The translations under genes were made by a program, and so were the position numbers. The notes beneath the pieces are model-generated. The model made no database searches and was not told the origin of the DNA. It saw nothing but the letters and a program-made list of their open reading frames with translations. From Klebsiella africana (GTDB lineage: Bacteria > Pseudomonadota > Gammaproteobacteria > Enterobacterales > Enterobacteriaceae), in NCBI RefSeq assembly GCF_020526085.1, contig NZ_CP084874.1, positions 2,666,001-2,730,000 of the forward strand: a stretch of 64,000 bases of DNA. The letters run 5' to 3'. Below, in pieces: positions 55,631 to 64,000 of the stretch (position 1 is its first letter; the number at the start of each line of letters is the position of its first letter).

Positions 55631-56488
55631 ATGGGAAGCGGATGGCATGAATGGCCACTGGTGCTGTTTACGGTACTGGGGCAATGCGTGGTCGGCGCGA
55701 TCATCGTTAGCGGCCTCGGCTGGCTGTCACTGGCGGATCAGCACGCCGCAAGACAGCGACTGGTACGCTGCATGTTTTTTATCTGGCTGCTGATGGGCAT
55801 CGGGTTTCTTGCTTCGGTGATGCATCTCGGTTCGCCACTGCGCGCGTTCAACTCGCTGAACCGCGTCGGCGCCTCGGCGCTGAGCAACGAAATCGCCAGC
55901 GGCGCTCTGTTCTTCGCCGTGGGCGGACTCTGGTGGTTGCTGGCGGTGCTGGGGAAAATGCCGGTGGTACTGGGAAAAGTCTGGCTGATCGTCACTCTGC
56001 TGTTGGGTCTGCTGTTTGTGCTGGCGATGACCCGGGTTTACCAAATCGATACCGTGCCAACATGGTACAATGGCTATACCACCAGCGCCTTTTTCCTGAC
56101 GGTGCTGCTCAGCGGGCCGCTGTTCGCCGCCCTGCTGCTGCGGCTGGCGAAAGTGCAGTTTAACGGTTGGTTTTTTGCCGGACTGAGCGTGGCCGCGCTG
56201 GTCATCAGCGCCGCAGTTATCGTTATGCAAAGCGCCGGGCTCGGCGCCATTCATAGCTCAGTCCAGCAGGCCGCCGCTCTGCTGCCAGATTACGGCAAGC
56301 TGCAGGCGCTACGCCTGATACTGCTGGCCCTGGGTCTTGGCTGTTGGCTATGCCCGCTGATCCGTCGCCAGTCGCCGCGCGCCATGGGGCTGCTGGTTGG
56401 TCTGCTGCTGGTGTTGATCGCCGAATGTATTGGCCGCGGCCTGTTTTATGGTCTGCATATGACCGTTGGTATGGCGGTTGCCGGTTAA
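55631..56488 (+). CDS. ynfH: DmsC/YnfH membrane anchor subunit
   Basis: A 285-residue protein with eight hydrophobic segments, closely matching E. coli YnfH (GWHEWPLVLFTVLGQCVVGA; ASVMHLGSPLRAFNSLNR; TVPTWYNGYTT). It anchors the reductase and oxidises menaquinol. ATG 55631 follows AGGAGG inside the end of ynfG; a longer frame from 55574 lies within ynfG. Confidence 0.94.
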   Translation: MGSGWHEWPLVLFTVLGQCVVGAIIVSGLGWLSLADQHAARQRLVRCMFFIWLLMGIGFLASVMHLGSPLRAFNSLNRVGASALSNEIASGALFFAVGGLWWLLAVLGKMPVVLGKVWLIVTLLLGLLFVLAMTRVYQIDTVPTWYNGYTTSAFFLTVLLSGPLFAALLLRLAKVQFNGWFFAGLSVAALVISAAVIVMQSAGLGAIHSSVQQAAALLPDYGKLQALRLILLALGLGCWLCPLIRRQSPRAMGLLVGLLLVLIAECIGRGLFYGLHMTVGMAVAG

Positions 56489-56530
56489 TGAGACGGCGCG
56501 CCCGAGCGCGCCGCAGTAAGGAATAAAGTG

Positions 56531-57139
56531 ATGATGCCGATCCCAAACCGCGACGCCGTCGCGTTAAGCGCCCGCACCCTGGGCGCGCTGTTCTCTTATG
56601 CGCCGAATAGCGCGGAAATTGCGCCGCTGGTCGCCGCCTTCCAGGACGGGAGCTGGCAGCAGCAGTGGCCCTTCCCGGTAGCGGCCCCGCTGGCGTCAGG
56701 ATTTACCGCTTCAGCTGAAGAGACGTTGCCTGAAGCCTGGCAGCGCCTGTTTATCGGGCCGTGGGCCTTGCCGGCGCCGCCGTGGGGCTCTGTTTGGCTG
56801 GATAAGGAGTCGGTACTGTTTGGCGATTCCACGCTGGCTCTGCGCCAGTGGATGCGCGAGAACGGCATCGCGCTGGCGGCCGATGACAACGAACCGGAAG
56901 ATCATTTCGGCACCTTGCTACTCCTGGCGGCATGGCTGTGCGAAACAGAGCAGGATGCGTTATTCGCTCAGCTGCTGGCCTGGCATCTGTTGCCGTGGTC
57001 GGGGCGCTTCCTGCGCGTTTTTGTCGACCACGCCGCCCACCCCTTTTACCAGGCGCTGGGTCAGCTGGCGCAGGCGACCCTGGCGCAGTGGCAGGAGAAT
57101 CTGCCGATCGCCGTGGCGGAGAAACCGCTTTATCGTTAA
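56531..57139 (+). CDS. dmsD: Tat proofreading chaperone DmsD
   Basis: A 202-residue all-helical TorD/DmsD-family chaperone (QRLFIGPWALPAPPWGSVWLDKESVLFG, read in two halves near residues 70-97; NEPEDHFGTLLLLAAWL). It binds the twin-arginine leaders of DmsA/YnfE-type enzymes and delays export until the cofactor is inserted. It ends the ynfEGH-dmsD operon. ATG 56531 follows AAGGAA. Confidence 0.94.
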   Translation: MMPIPNRDAVALSARTLGALFSYAPNSAEIAPLVAAFQDGSWQQQWPFPVAAPLASGFTASAEETLPEAWQRLFIGPWALPAPPWGSVWLDKESVLFGDSTLALRQWMRENGIALAADDNEPEDHFGTLLLLAAWLCETEQDALFAQLLAWHLLPWSGRFLRVFVDHAAHPFYQALGQLAQATLAQWQENLPIAVAEKPLYR

Positions 57140-57145
57140 TCCTGT

Positions 57146-57170
57146 CACCGCGCCGGTATCCGGCGCGGTG
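57146..57170 (+). terminator. strong hairpin ending the ynfEGH-dmsD operon
   Basis: Eleven perfect pairs (CACCGCGCCGG / CCGGCGCGGTG) with a TAT loop, six bases after the dmsD stop; a short T-run (CCCCTTTT) follows after nine bases. Confidence 0.8.
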
Positions 57171-57309
57171 TTAAAGTGCCCCTTTTCGGTCGCTCACCCG
57201 CACTTATCGCTTTTGCATCTAAGGTTATTCCCTATCACAATAAGGCCATGTTTTCCGAACCTTGCCGTGACTGATGCACCGTCTCCATCCCTATCCTGAT
57301 GTGCAGGTG

Positions 57310-58569
57310 ATGTTTCGCCGCCTGCTGATCGCCACCCTGATTGGTCTTCTCGCCGCGCTGGCGGTGGCGCTGTTTCGCCACGCCATGGTCGTGCTGGAAA
57401 CGCTGTTTCTCAGTAACAACAGCGGGAGTCTGGTCAACGCCGCACAGTCGCTGCCGGCATGGCGCCGACTGATTACCCCGGCGCTGGGCGGCCTGGCGGC
57501 AGGAACGTTACTCTGGCTCTGGCAAAGGCGCAGCGTCGCCCGTCCGCATGCCGCCACCGATTATATGGAAGCCCTGGAGACCGGCGATGGCTGTTTCGAT
57601 ACGCCAGCAAGCCTGGTGAAATCGCTGGCGTCATTGCTGGTCGTGGTGACCGGCAGCGCCATTGGCCGGGAAGGCGCCATGATCCTACTGGCCGCGCTGG
57701 CGGCCTCGCTGTTTGCCCGCCGCTTCACGCCGCAGAGTGAATGGAAGCTATGGGTCGCCTGCGGCGCTGCCGCCGGGATGGCCAGCGCCTATCATGCCCC
57801 GCTGGCCGGTAGCCTGTTTATCGCTGAAATTCTCTTTGGCACGCTGATGCTGGCCTCGCTTGGGCCGGTGGTGATCTCGGCGGTGATCGCCCTGCTGTTG
57901 ACGCAGTTTCTCAATGGCGGCGCCGCGCCGCTGTATCACGTCGTGTTGCAGCAGAATCTCAGCGCCCTGCACTATGGCTTAATGCTGGCGACTGGCCTGC
58001 TGGCCGGGCTGTGCGGGCCGCTGTTTATCTGGCTGATGGACTACAGCCATCGCGGATTCGTTAAACTGAAACTGGCGCCGCCGTGGCAGCTGGCGCTGGG
58101 AGGGCTGATTGTCGGTGGCTTATCGCTCATCACCCCGGCTGTGTGGGGCAACGGCTACAGCGTAGTGCAAAGCTATTTGCTGCTGCCGCCGTCCGGTGCG
58201 CTACTGGTGGGCATCTTCATCTGCAAACTGCTGGCGGTGCTGGCCAGCAGCGGCTCCGGCGCGCCTGGCGGGGTCTTTACCCCCACGCTGTTTGTCGGCC
58301 TGGCGATGGGCATGCTGTTTGCCTGCTTCAGCAGGCTGTGGCTACCGGGGAGTGAAGAGATGACCATCATGATGGGTCTGACCGGCATGGCGGCGTTTCT
58401 GGCTGCCACGACTCATGCGCCAATCATGTCTACTTTGATGATTTGTGAGATGACCGGGCAGTATACGCTGCTGCCCGGCCTGCTGATAACCTGCGTCGTG
58501 TCGTCTGTGCTGTCGCGGACGTTACGCCGGGATTCGATCTATCGCCATCACGTTGCCGAGCATGTCTAA
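57310..58569 (+). CDS. clcB: ClC-type voltage-gated chloride channel/antiporter ClcB
   Basis: A 419-residue ClC-family protein (E. coli ClcB has 418). Selectivity and gating motifs are GSAIGREGA with the gating Glu, [11 protein letters not shown], and the conserved C-terminal [16 protein letters not shown]. ClcB acts with ClcA in extreme acid resistance in E. coli. ATG 57310 matches the E. coli N-terminus (MFRRLLIA); an upstream in-frame ATG at 57274 would add 12 residues. The end overlaps the convergent ynfK by 48 bp. Confidence 0.92.
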   Translation: MFRRLLIATLIGLLAALAVALFRHAMVVLETLFLSNNSGSLVNAAQSLPAWRRLITPALGGLAAGTLLWLWQRRSVARPHAATDYMEALETGDGCFDTPASLVKSLASLLVVVTGSAIGREGAMILLAALAASLFARRFTPQSEWKLWVACGAAAGMASAYHAPLAGSLFIAEILFGTLMLASLGPVVISAVIALLLTQFLNGGAAPLYHVVLQQNLSALHYGLMLATGLLAGLCGPLFIWLMDYSHRGFVKLKLAPPWQLALGGLIVGGLSLITPAVWGNGYSVVQSYLLLPPSGALLVGIFICKLLAVLASSGSGAPGGVFTPTLFVGLAMGMLFACFSRLWLPGSEEMTIMMGLTGMAAFLAATTHAPIMSTLMICEMTGQYTLLPGLLITCVVSSVLSRTLRRDSIYRHHVAEHV

Positions 58570-59217
58570 ATCGACGTAGCGGCTTAGCTCGCGCTGTTCG
58601 GCGCGCGGCAGGTACGGCAGTTCGCCAACCAGCGGTGCCGGCAGCTTTTTGCTGAGCACATCGATGATTTCAGCGTAGTGCGCCAGACCGGGGTTGATCC
58701 GGTTGGCCACCCAGCCGATCAGCGGCAGCCCGTCATTGGCGATTGCCTGGGCGGTAAGCAGCGCATGGTTGATGCACCCTTCCTGGATCCCCACCACCAT
58801 CAGTACCGGGAGCTGCTCCTGCACCACCCACTCGGAAAGGGGCCGCAGGTCGTTCATCAGGCTGCGCCAGCCGCCGGTGCCTTCAACCACCACGTGTTCG
58901 ACCTGCCCGCTAAGCCGCTGCAAACCATCCGACAGCAGACCATAGTTAATCGGACAGCTGTGCGCCACGCTGCTTTCGTCTTCACTTAAGGCGATGGGAT
59001 TGACCGCCTCATAGGGTAACGCCAGCGTTGAGACGCTCTGCAGTACCAGCGCGTCTTTATTGCGTAAACCGTCCGGCGTCTCTTTGCTGCCCTTCGCCAC
59101 AGGCTTGTACCCGGCCACGCTTTTGCCTCTGGCAGCAAGTGCCTGCAACAGCGCACGGGAAACCACTGTCTTCCCGACAGAGGTGTCTGTACCTGTAATA
59201 AAGAAACGCTTAAACAT
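58522..59217 (-). CDS. ynfK: dethiobiotin synthetase paralogue BioD2/YnfK
   Basis: A 231-residue P-loop enzyme of the BioD family. Walker A is GTDTSVGKT near residue 8; conserved parts are [17 protein letters not shown] and VGELPYLPR. It matches E. coli YnfK, a second dethiobiotin synthetase, separate from the bio operon. Start 59217 gives the canonical [11 protein letters not shown]; the frame to 59277 is not needed. Confidence 0.93.
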   Translation of the reverse strand: MFKRFFITGTDTSVGKTVVSRALLQALAARGKSVAGYKPVAKGSKETPDGLRNKDALVLQSVSTLALPYEAVNPIALSEDESSVAHSCPINYGLLSDGLQRLSGQVEHVVVEGTGGWRSLMNDLRPLSEWVVQEQLPVLMVVGIQEGCINHALLTAQAIANDGLPLIGWVANRINPGLAHYAEIIDVLSKKLPAPLVGELPYLPRAEQRELSRYVDLDMLGNVMAIDRIPA

Positions 59218-59344
59218 CACTAACCCCACAGTTTTGTCGATGAAATATACGGGAAAGAAATAATCAACAGTGGGCAAAGTCTACGTGATGCCGTTGGGGG
59301 TCGGCTTGAGATAGCGCAATTTTTGGTGCGACTATGAAAAAATG

Positions 59345-60568
59345 TTAACCCTGTAACAGTCGTATGAGTAAGGATCCGTTATAGAGCGCATCCTTGACCA
59401 GCGCCGCACCAGCCATCGTTCCACGGTTGGAGAACTGGGTGCTTTCGACAGCAATATGCTGGCTGTAGGCGGGCAACGATTGTTGCCGAATGCAGCTGGA
59501 AATTGCCGGAAAAAGGATGTCTGCCGCCAGATTAAACGGCGAGCCAATGAGGATTTTCTGTGGGTTAAACAGGTTGACCATGATCGCCAGAATGCGACCG
59601 ACGTGGTTACCCACGCCGCTAATAATGTCTCTGGCCAGCAGATCGCCCTGCAGCGCCGCCTGGCACAGCCACTCAACGCTCAGCGGACGCTGGTGCAGCA
59701 GCGAGCTCATCGACTGCGCCATGCGCATCTGCGCCAGCTCCAGCACGCTCTCCACGCTGGCGATGGTTTCCAGACAGCCATGGTTGCCGCAGTAGCAGCG
59801 TTTGCCGTAGGGATCGACCTGAGTATGGCCGATCTCCACCAGGCTGCTGCTGCCAGCATGCAGCAGGCGACCATCGGTGATAACCCCGGCGCCCACGTTA
59901 TGGTCGATCACCACCTGAATGACGTCCCGCGCGCCGCGCGAGGCGCCAAACAACGATTCCGCCATGGTCCAGGCGCTGATGTCATGCTGAATATAGACCG
60001 GCACGCCGGTATGATTAGCCAGTGCTTCGCCCAGCGGAACGTCTTTGACATCCTCATAAAACGGCATGCGATGAATAATGCCATTTTCGGTATCGATAAT
60101 TCCTGGCATCGTCATGGCGATGGAGGTAAGGCGTTCCAGCTTCTTTTGATGGCGAATAAAGAACCGATCAATGTGGTCGATAACGCGGGTGAGAAACGGC
60201 GTACTGTCGGTGAGCGCCAGCTCCAGCTGATCTTCAACCACCAGCTGGCTGCTTAAATCCCGCAGCGAAAGGTGGATCTCGCCGCGGCTGATGCGCACCG
60301 CCAGATAGTGCCAGGCTTCGGTTTCCACCATCAGTCCTACCGCCGGGCGGCCACGGCTACCGGGCTCCTGGATCTCCGTCTCCTGCACCAGATGCGCTTC
60401 CAGCATTTCGCGGACGATTTTGGTGATACTGGCAGGCGCCAGTTGCGCAAATCGGGAGAGGTCGATACGCGAAACCGGGCCGAGCTGATCAATCAGGCGA
60501 TATACAGCGCCCGCATTGGTCTGCTTAATTTGATCGATATGGCCTGGTTGACTATCCGCTACCACCAT
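59345..60568 (-). CDS. mlc: global regulator of glucose PTS, Mlc (DgsA)
   Basis: A 407-residue ROK-family repressor (E. coli Mlc has 406). The N-terminal winged helix contains SRIDLSRFAQLAPASITKIVRE, and the structural zinc site is GHTQVDPYGKRCYCGNHGC (one His, three Cys). The C-terminal helix that anchors it to the membrane partner is present. Mlc represses ptsG, ptsHI, manXYZ and malT and is titrated by dephosphorylated EIICB-Glc. Confidence 0.96.
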   Translation of the reverse strand: MVVADSQPGHIDQIKQTNAGAVYRLIDQLGPVSRIDLSRFAQLAPASITKIVREMLEAHLVQETEIQEPGSRGRPAVGLMVETEAWHYLAVRISRGEIHLSLRDLSSQLVVEDQLELALTDSTPFLTRVIDHIDRFFIRHQKKLERLTSIAMTMPGIIDTENGIIHRMPFYEDVKDVPLGEALANHTGVPVYIQHDISAWTMAESLFGASRGARDVIQVVIDHNVGAGVITDGRLLHAGSSSLVEIGHTQVDPYGKRCYCGNHGCLETIASVESVLELAQMRMAQSMSSLLHQRPLSVEWLCQAALQGDLLARDIISGVGNHVGRILAIMVNLFNPQKILIGSPFNLAADILFPAISSCIRQQSLPAYSQHIAVESTQFSNRGTMAGAALVKDALYNGSLLIRLLQG

Positions 60569-60688
60569 TGACTCCCTTATTTTCGCGCTTCGAAATAAAC
60601 TTTCGGCTATGGTGAAGCACTTCGATGGTGAACGTCAAATTTTTACTTAGCCTTGTGATTTACTGCACATTTCCAGCCCGTTTTCGTC

Positions 60689-61591
60689 TCAATTCTGCTC
60701 GGTTTTCCAGGCCAGCAGCGCATCGCGAAAGCGTTTTGCCAGCGCCCCCTGTTCATGATGCTTCGACCACACCAGCCACATCTCCGACACCGCATCCTGT
60801 TCGTCAATCGGCAGCCAACGCATTTCACTGAGCTGCACGCGCTGAAAGGAGGCCGGCAGAATCGACACTCCCAGCCCGGCCGCCACCAGGCCGATAATGG
60901 TCATCGCCTCCCCCACCTCCTGGGCAATCACCGGCGTATGCCCGTAGCGGCGCAGCAAGCCGAGGATATCGTCATACAGGCCGGTGCCGACATGTGGGTC
61001 GAAAAAGACGAAAGGTTCACGCGCCAGCGCCGCCAGGCTGACCGAGGGCTGACGGGCCAGCGGATGGTTGGCCGGCACCATCGCCAGCAGCGGTTCGCGC
61101 AGCACCCGCTCCCATGCCAGGGTGTCCGGTAACTGAGTATTGCGCAACAGTCCCAGGTCGAGGGCTCCCTCGCTTAAGGGCACGATCTGTTCGCGAGTGT
61201 TGGTCTCCCGCGTCAGAATATGCACATCCGGATAGCGCTGGCGAAACATCGACAGCGTATCCGACACCGCCTTAATAAAAGGCGCCGACGAAGTAAAACC
61301 AATACGCAGCTCGCCAGTTTCCCCATGATGCAAACGCGCGGCGCGGGCGGCCGCGTCATCCACCTGGGCGAGGATTTGACGGCTGTCAGCGAGAAACTGC
61401 TTTCCGGCCGCCGTCAGGCTAACGCTACGGTTGGTACGGGCGAACAGGCGCGCCCCGGTCTGCTGCTCGAGGATCTGAATTTGCTGGCTTAACGGCGGTT
61501 GCGAGATGTTCAGTCGCGCTGCGGCGCGGCCAAAATGCAGCTCTTCGGCGACAGCGATAAAGTAGCGCAGATGACGCAACTCGATATTCAT
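60689..61591 (-). CDS. ynfL: LysR-family regulator YnfL
   Basis: A 300-residue LysR regulator. The N-terminal HTH is ELRHLRYFIAVAEELHFGRAAARLNISQPPLSQQI (residues about 4-38), followed by a periplasmic-binding-like effector domain with LRIGFTSSAPF. It is divergent from the MFS gene ynfM with a 130-bp gap, as in E. coli, and is its likely regulator. The effector is unknown. Confidence 0.92.
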   Translation of the reverse strand: MNIELRHLRYFIAVAEELHFGRAAARLNISQPPLSQQIQILEQQTGARLFARTNRSVSLTAAGKQFLADSRQILAQVDDAAARAARLHHGETGELRIGFTSSAPFIKAVSDTLSMFRQRYPDVHILTRETNTREQIVPLSEGALDLGLLRNTQLPDTLAWERVLREPLLAMVPANHPLARQPSVSLAALAREPFVFFDPHVGTGLYDDILGLLRRYGHTPVIAQEVGEAMTIIGLVAAGLGVSILPASFQRVQLSEMRWLPIDEQDAVSEMWLVWSKHHEQGALAKRFRDALLAWKTEQN

Positions 61592-61721
61592 ATTTAAAAC
61601 GTCTTATTTGAGATTATTAATATATTAGACAGAATATTTACATTTTCATACCCTAAAAATGTGAGCTGAATGGTCACAACACTCTGTTGGTAAGCAGCAA
61701 CTTCTACGCAAGGAATTCTCT

Positions 61722-62972
61722 GTGAGTCGTACAACAACCGTTGACACCGTGCCGGCGGGCGAGGTCAGCGTCGCTGGTGCATCCCGCCCGGATCAGTTTA
61801 TTAAACGCGGCACCCCGCAGTTTATGCGCGTCACCCTCGCGCTGTTCTCCGCCGGGCTGGCCACCTTCGCCCTGCTCTACTGCGTGCAGCCGATCCTGCC
61901 AGTACTGTCGAACGAGTTCGGCGTATCGCCGGCCAGCAGCAGTATCTCACTCTCCATTGCCACGGCGATGCTGGCGGTAGGCCTGTTGTTTACCGGCCCG
62001 CTCTCCGATGCCATTGGCCGCAAACCGGTGATGGTCACCGCCCTGCTGCTGGCCGCCTGCTGCTCGCTGCTGTCGACGATGATGTCCAGCTGGCACGGCA
62101 TTCTGATTATGCGCGCGCTGATTGGCCTGTCGCTGAGCGGCGTAGCGGCGGTCGGCATGACCTACCTGAGCGAGGAGATTCATCCCAGCTTTGTCGCCTT
62201 TTCCATGGGGCTCTATATCAGCGGCAACTCCATCGGCGGCATGAGCGGCCGCTTGCTCACTGGGGTATTCACCGATTTCTTCGGCTGGCGCGTGGCGCTG
62301 GCGGTAATCAGCGGCTTCGCGCTGGCTGCAGCCGTTATGTTCTGGCGCATCCTGCCTGAGTCTCGGCATTTCCGTCCCACCTCGCTGCGACCAAAAACAT
62401 TACTGATTAACTTTCGCCTGCACTGGCGCGACCGCGGCCTGCCGCTGCTGTTCGTCGAGGGTTTTCTGCTGATGGGGGCCTTTGTCACCCTGTTTAACTA
62501 CATTGGCTACCGGCTGATGATGTCGCCATGGTCGTTAAGCCAGGCTGTGGTGGGACTACTGTCGGTGGCCTATCTCACCGGTACCTGGAGTTCACCGAAG
62601 GCGGGCGCCATGACGGTACGCTATGGCCGCGGGCCGGTAATGCTCGGCTTTACGACGGTGATGCTCTGCGGTCTGCTGCTGACGCTCTTTTCTTCACTGT
62701 GGCTCATTTTCATCGGCATGCTGTTGTTTTCGGCGGGATTTTTCGCCGCGCACTCGGTTGCCAGCAGCTGGATTGGCCCCCGCGCCCGCCGCGCCCGCGG
62801 CCAGGCGTCATCGCTGTATTTGTTCAGCTATTATTTAGGCTCCAGTCTGGCGGGGACGTTAGGCGGGGTGTTCTGGCACCACTACGGTTGGAACGGCGTC
62901 GGAGGCTTTATCGCGCTACTGCTCCTTGCCGCGCTTCTGACCGGCACGTGCTTGCATCGGCGACTGAAATAG
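61722..62972 (+). CDS. ynfM: MFS transporter YnfM
   Basis: A 416-residue MFS exporter closely matching E. coli YnfM (FIKRGTPQFMRVTLALFSAG; GPLSDAIGRKPVM; SGNSIGGMSGR; AHSVASSWIGPRARRARGQ). E. coli YnfM has been linked to arabinose efflux-type export and acriflavine. It starts with GTG at 61722, preceded by AAGGAA. A hairpin follows the stop codon. Confidence 0.92.
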   Translation: MSRTTTVDTVPAGEVSVAGASRPDQFIKRGTPQFMRVTLALFSAGLATFALLYCVQPILPVLSNEFGVSPASSSISLSIATAMLAVGLLFTGPLSDAIGRKPVMVTALLLAACCSLLSTMMSSWHGILIMRALIGLSLSGVAAVGMTYLSEEIHPSFVAFSMGLYISGNSIGGMSGRLLTGVFTDFFGWRVALAVISGFALAAAVMFWRILPESRHFRPTSLRPKTLLINFRLHWRDRGLPLLFVEGFLLMGAFVTLFNYIGYRLMMSPWSLSQAVVGLLSVAYLTGTWSSPKAGAMTVRYGRGPVMLGFTTVMLCGLLLTLFSSLWLIFIGMLLFSAGFFAAHSVASSWIGPRARRARGQASSLYLFSYYLGSSLAGTLGGVFWHHYGWNGVGGFIALLLLAALLTGTCLHRRLK

Positions 62973-62981
62973 TCGTTTGTT

Positions 62982-63001
62982 ACGTGGCCTGCGGGCCACG
63001 T
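62982..63001. terminator. hairpin after ynfM
   Basis: ACGTGGCC / GGCCACGT arms with a TGCG tetraloop, then TTTC; it serves ynfM and the convergent small ORF at 63003. Confidence 0.7.
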
Positions 63002-63002
63002 T

Positions 63003-63095
63003 TCACCACATGCCCATGATGGATGACAAACCCATCAACTCTCTCAAGGCATCAATGGACAATAAAGCAATAAACAGCCAGGTGAACGGATTCAT
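63003..63095 (-). CDS. 30-residue small membrane protein candidate
   Basis: ATG 63095 is preceded by GGGGGTGG with four bases spacing. The product starts MNPFTWLFIALLSIDALREL and ends MGLSSIMGMW: a single hydrophobic helix with one charged DALRE turn. It is directly followed by the ynfM-side hairpin, which would end its transcript. In E. coli this interval holds asr and other short genes, so a conserved small gene here is plausible, but I do not recognise the family. Confidence 0.55.
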   Translation of the reverse strand: MNPFTWLFIALLSIDALRELMGLSSIMGMW

Positions 63096-63311
63096 AAACC
63101 ACCCCCGAACCTCCAGACCTGTGTAATCGATCACAGTTTAGTACCGATATGTTACCGTTTTCTGTCACACCGATCACAGAGGTGAGCTTATTCTCCCGCC
63201 ATGTGTCTTTCCCTTCCCCTGTGCGCAACGCTCGACCCGCGGGGCGTATCAGGATAGTGTAGAACCAGACCGATAATCTCTTTATTCACCTGTCACGGAC
63301 CGCACGCTACT

Positions 63312-64000
63312 ATGACTGAAAATACGCCTTATCAGCAGCTTACCCGCACCTTTCAGCGCCTGTCGCGCTTTTCACATCTCTCCGCCATCGCCGGCTGGGA
63401 TATGTTCGCGATGATGCCCCCGGGCGGGAGCGTCGCCCGCAGCGAAGCGCTGGCCGAACTCGGCGTGCTGCAGCATCAGATCCTGACCGATAAAAAAGTG
63501 GGACAATGGCTACAGGAGGCCCGCCAGCAGGATCTTAATGATGTTGAACAGGCCAACCTGCGCGAAATGCAGCGTCAGTACGATCAGGCGGCGCTGCTGC
63601 CGGAGAGCCTGGTGGAAGCAAAATCGCTGGCCGGCAGCCGCTGCGAGCATGCCTGGCGCAGCCAGCGTCCCGCCAATGACTGGACGGGCTTTGCCGACAA
63701 TCTTCGCGAGGTGGTCAAACTGAGCCGTCAGGAAGCGCAGATCCGCGCCGATGCCAGGGGAGGCTCACGCTACGACGCGTTGCTGGATATTTTCGAACCG
63801 GATATGACCAGCGCCCGGCTGGACAGCCTGTTCGCCGATCTCAAATCGTGGCTACCTTCCCTGCTTAGTCAGGCGGTGGAGAAGCAGGCGAAGCGGACGC
63901 TGATCGCCCCGCAGGGGCCTTTCCCGATTGCTGAACAACGGGAGTTGGGCCTGCAGGCAATGCGTATCCTCGGCTTTGACTTCGACGGCGGCCGCCTCGA
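63312..64000 (+). CDS. M32-family carboxypeptidase, cut by window end
   Basis: The frame from ATG 63312 stays open to the last base (about 229 residues). It starts MTENTPYQQLTRTFQRL and continues HLSAIAGWDMFAMMPPGG, SEALAELGVLQHQILT and SRYDALLDIFEPDMTS, which match thermostable carboxypeptidase 1 (Taq-type, M32). The zinc motif HEXXH would lie beyond the window. These are cytoplasmic metallocarboxypeptidases with broad C-terminal specificity. The 216-bp gap upstream contains no other supported gene than the small ORF to its left. Confidence 0.88.
   Translation, partial: MTENTPYQQLTRTFQRLSRFSHLSAIAGWDMFAMMPPGGSVARSEALAELGVLQHQILTDKKVGQWLQEARQQDLNDVEQANLREMQRQYDQAALLPESLVEAKSLAGSRCEHAWRSQRPANDWTGFADNLREVVKLSRQEAQIRADARGGSRYDALLDIFEPDMTSARLDSLFADLKSWLPSLLSQAVEKQAKRTLIAPQGPFPIAEQRELGLQAMRILGFDFDGGRL

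Overview
The window is a chromosomal segment of a Klebsiella pneumoniae species-complex bacterium. The main evidence is a chromosomal SHV/LEN/OKP-type class A beta-lactamase lying between a lacI-lacZ-lacY operon without lacA and an L-threonate (ygb/ltn/otn) cluster. A BLUF-EAL protein that I recognise as BlrP1, described from K. pneumoniae, supports this. The backbone genes (mar, ydeE, dcp, ydfG, speG, ynf, mlc) follow Escherichia coli gene order near the terminus. The beta-lactamase and BlrP1 differ at several places from the K. pneumoniae sensu stricto sequences I remember, so a sister species of the complex is possible.

Layout. 1-4334: four genes for an unidentified sugar-acid or aldehyde pathway (iron alcohol dehydrogenase, DapA-family aldolase, 2-hydroxyacid dehydrogenase, MFS importer); the last two are visibly more AT-rich. 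4380-11614: PhzF-family enzyme, sotB, marC/marRAB with conserved control sites, eamA, ydeE, and an XRE regulator preceded by four repeats spaced exactly 11 bp. 11650-17135: urtABCDE urea ABC importer with a sigma-54 promoter and an NtrC-like site. 17307-20799: a MetE-like methyltransferase, a rhodanese, an FtrA-like regulator, a small unknown protein and a GNAT acetyltransferase. 21052-26743: lac operon. 26774-29364: a RecF/SMC-like ATPase, a possibly frameshifted hypothetical gene and the beta-lactamase. 29382-35405: complete L-threonate/tetronate catabolic cluster.

35435-42304 is an AT-rich regulatory island. It holds a Rob-like AraC regulator, two paralogous LuxR-type regulators, the blue-light c-di-GMP phosphodiesterase BlrP1, a CinA-like amidase and a small heat-shock protein. 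Two very short genes, each convergent with one of the LuxR genes, encode membrane proteins of 39 and 40 residues that resemble each other. This duplicated LuxR plus small-membrane-protein module around a light-responsive c-di-GMP enzyme is the most interesting feature of the window. A further 35-residue membrane-protein ORF (40698-40805) sits behind a structured leader.

42305-64000 is mostly conserved enterobacterial backbone: dcp, ydfG, rspR, uspF, ydfI and its transporter (sharing a 14-bp upstream motif), ynfA, ynfB, speG, ynfC, ynfD, the ynfEGH-dmsD molybdoenzyme operon, clcB, ynfK, mlc, ynfL/ynfM, another small membrane-protein ORF, and the start of an M32 carboxypeptidase cut by the window edge. 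I saw no rRNA, tRNA, CRISPR array, insertion sequence or prophage. All family calls are from reading the sequence and memory of relatives; no search was run.
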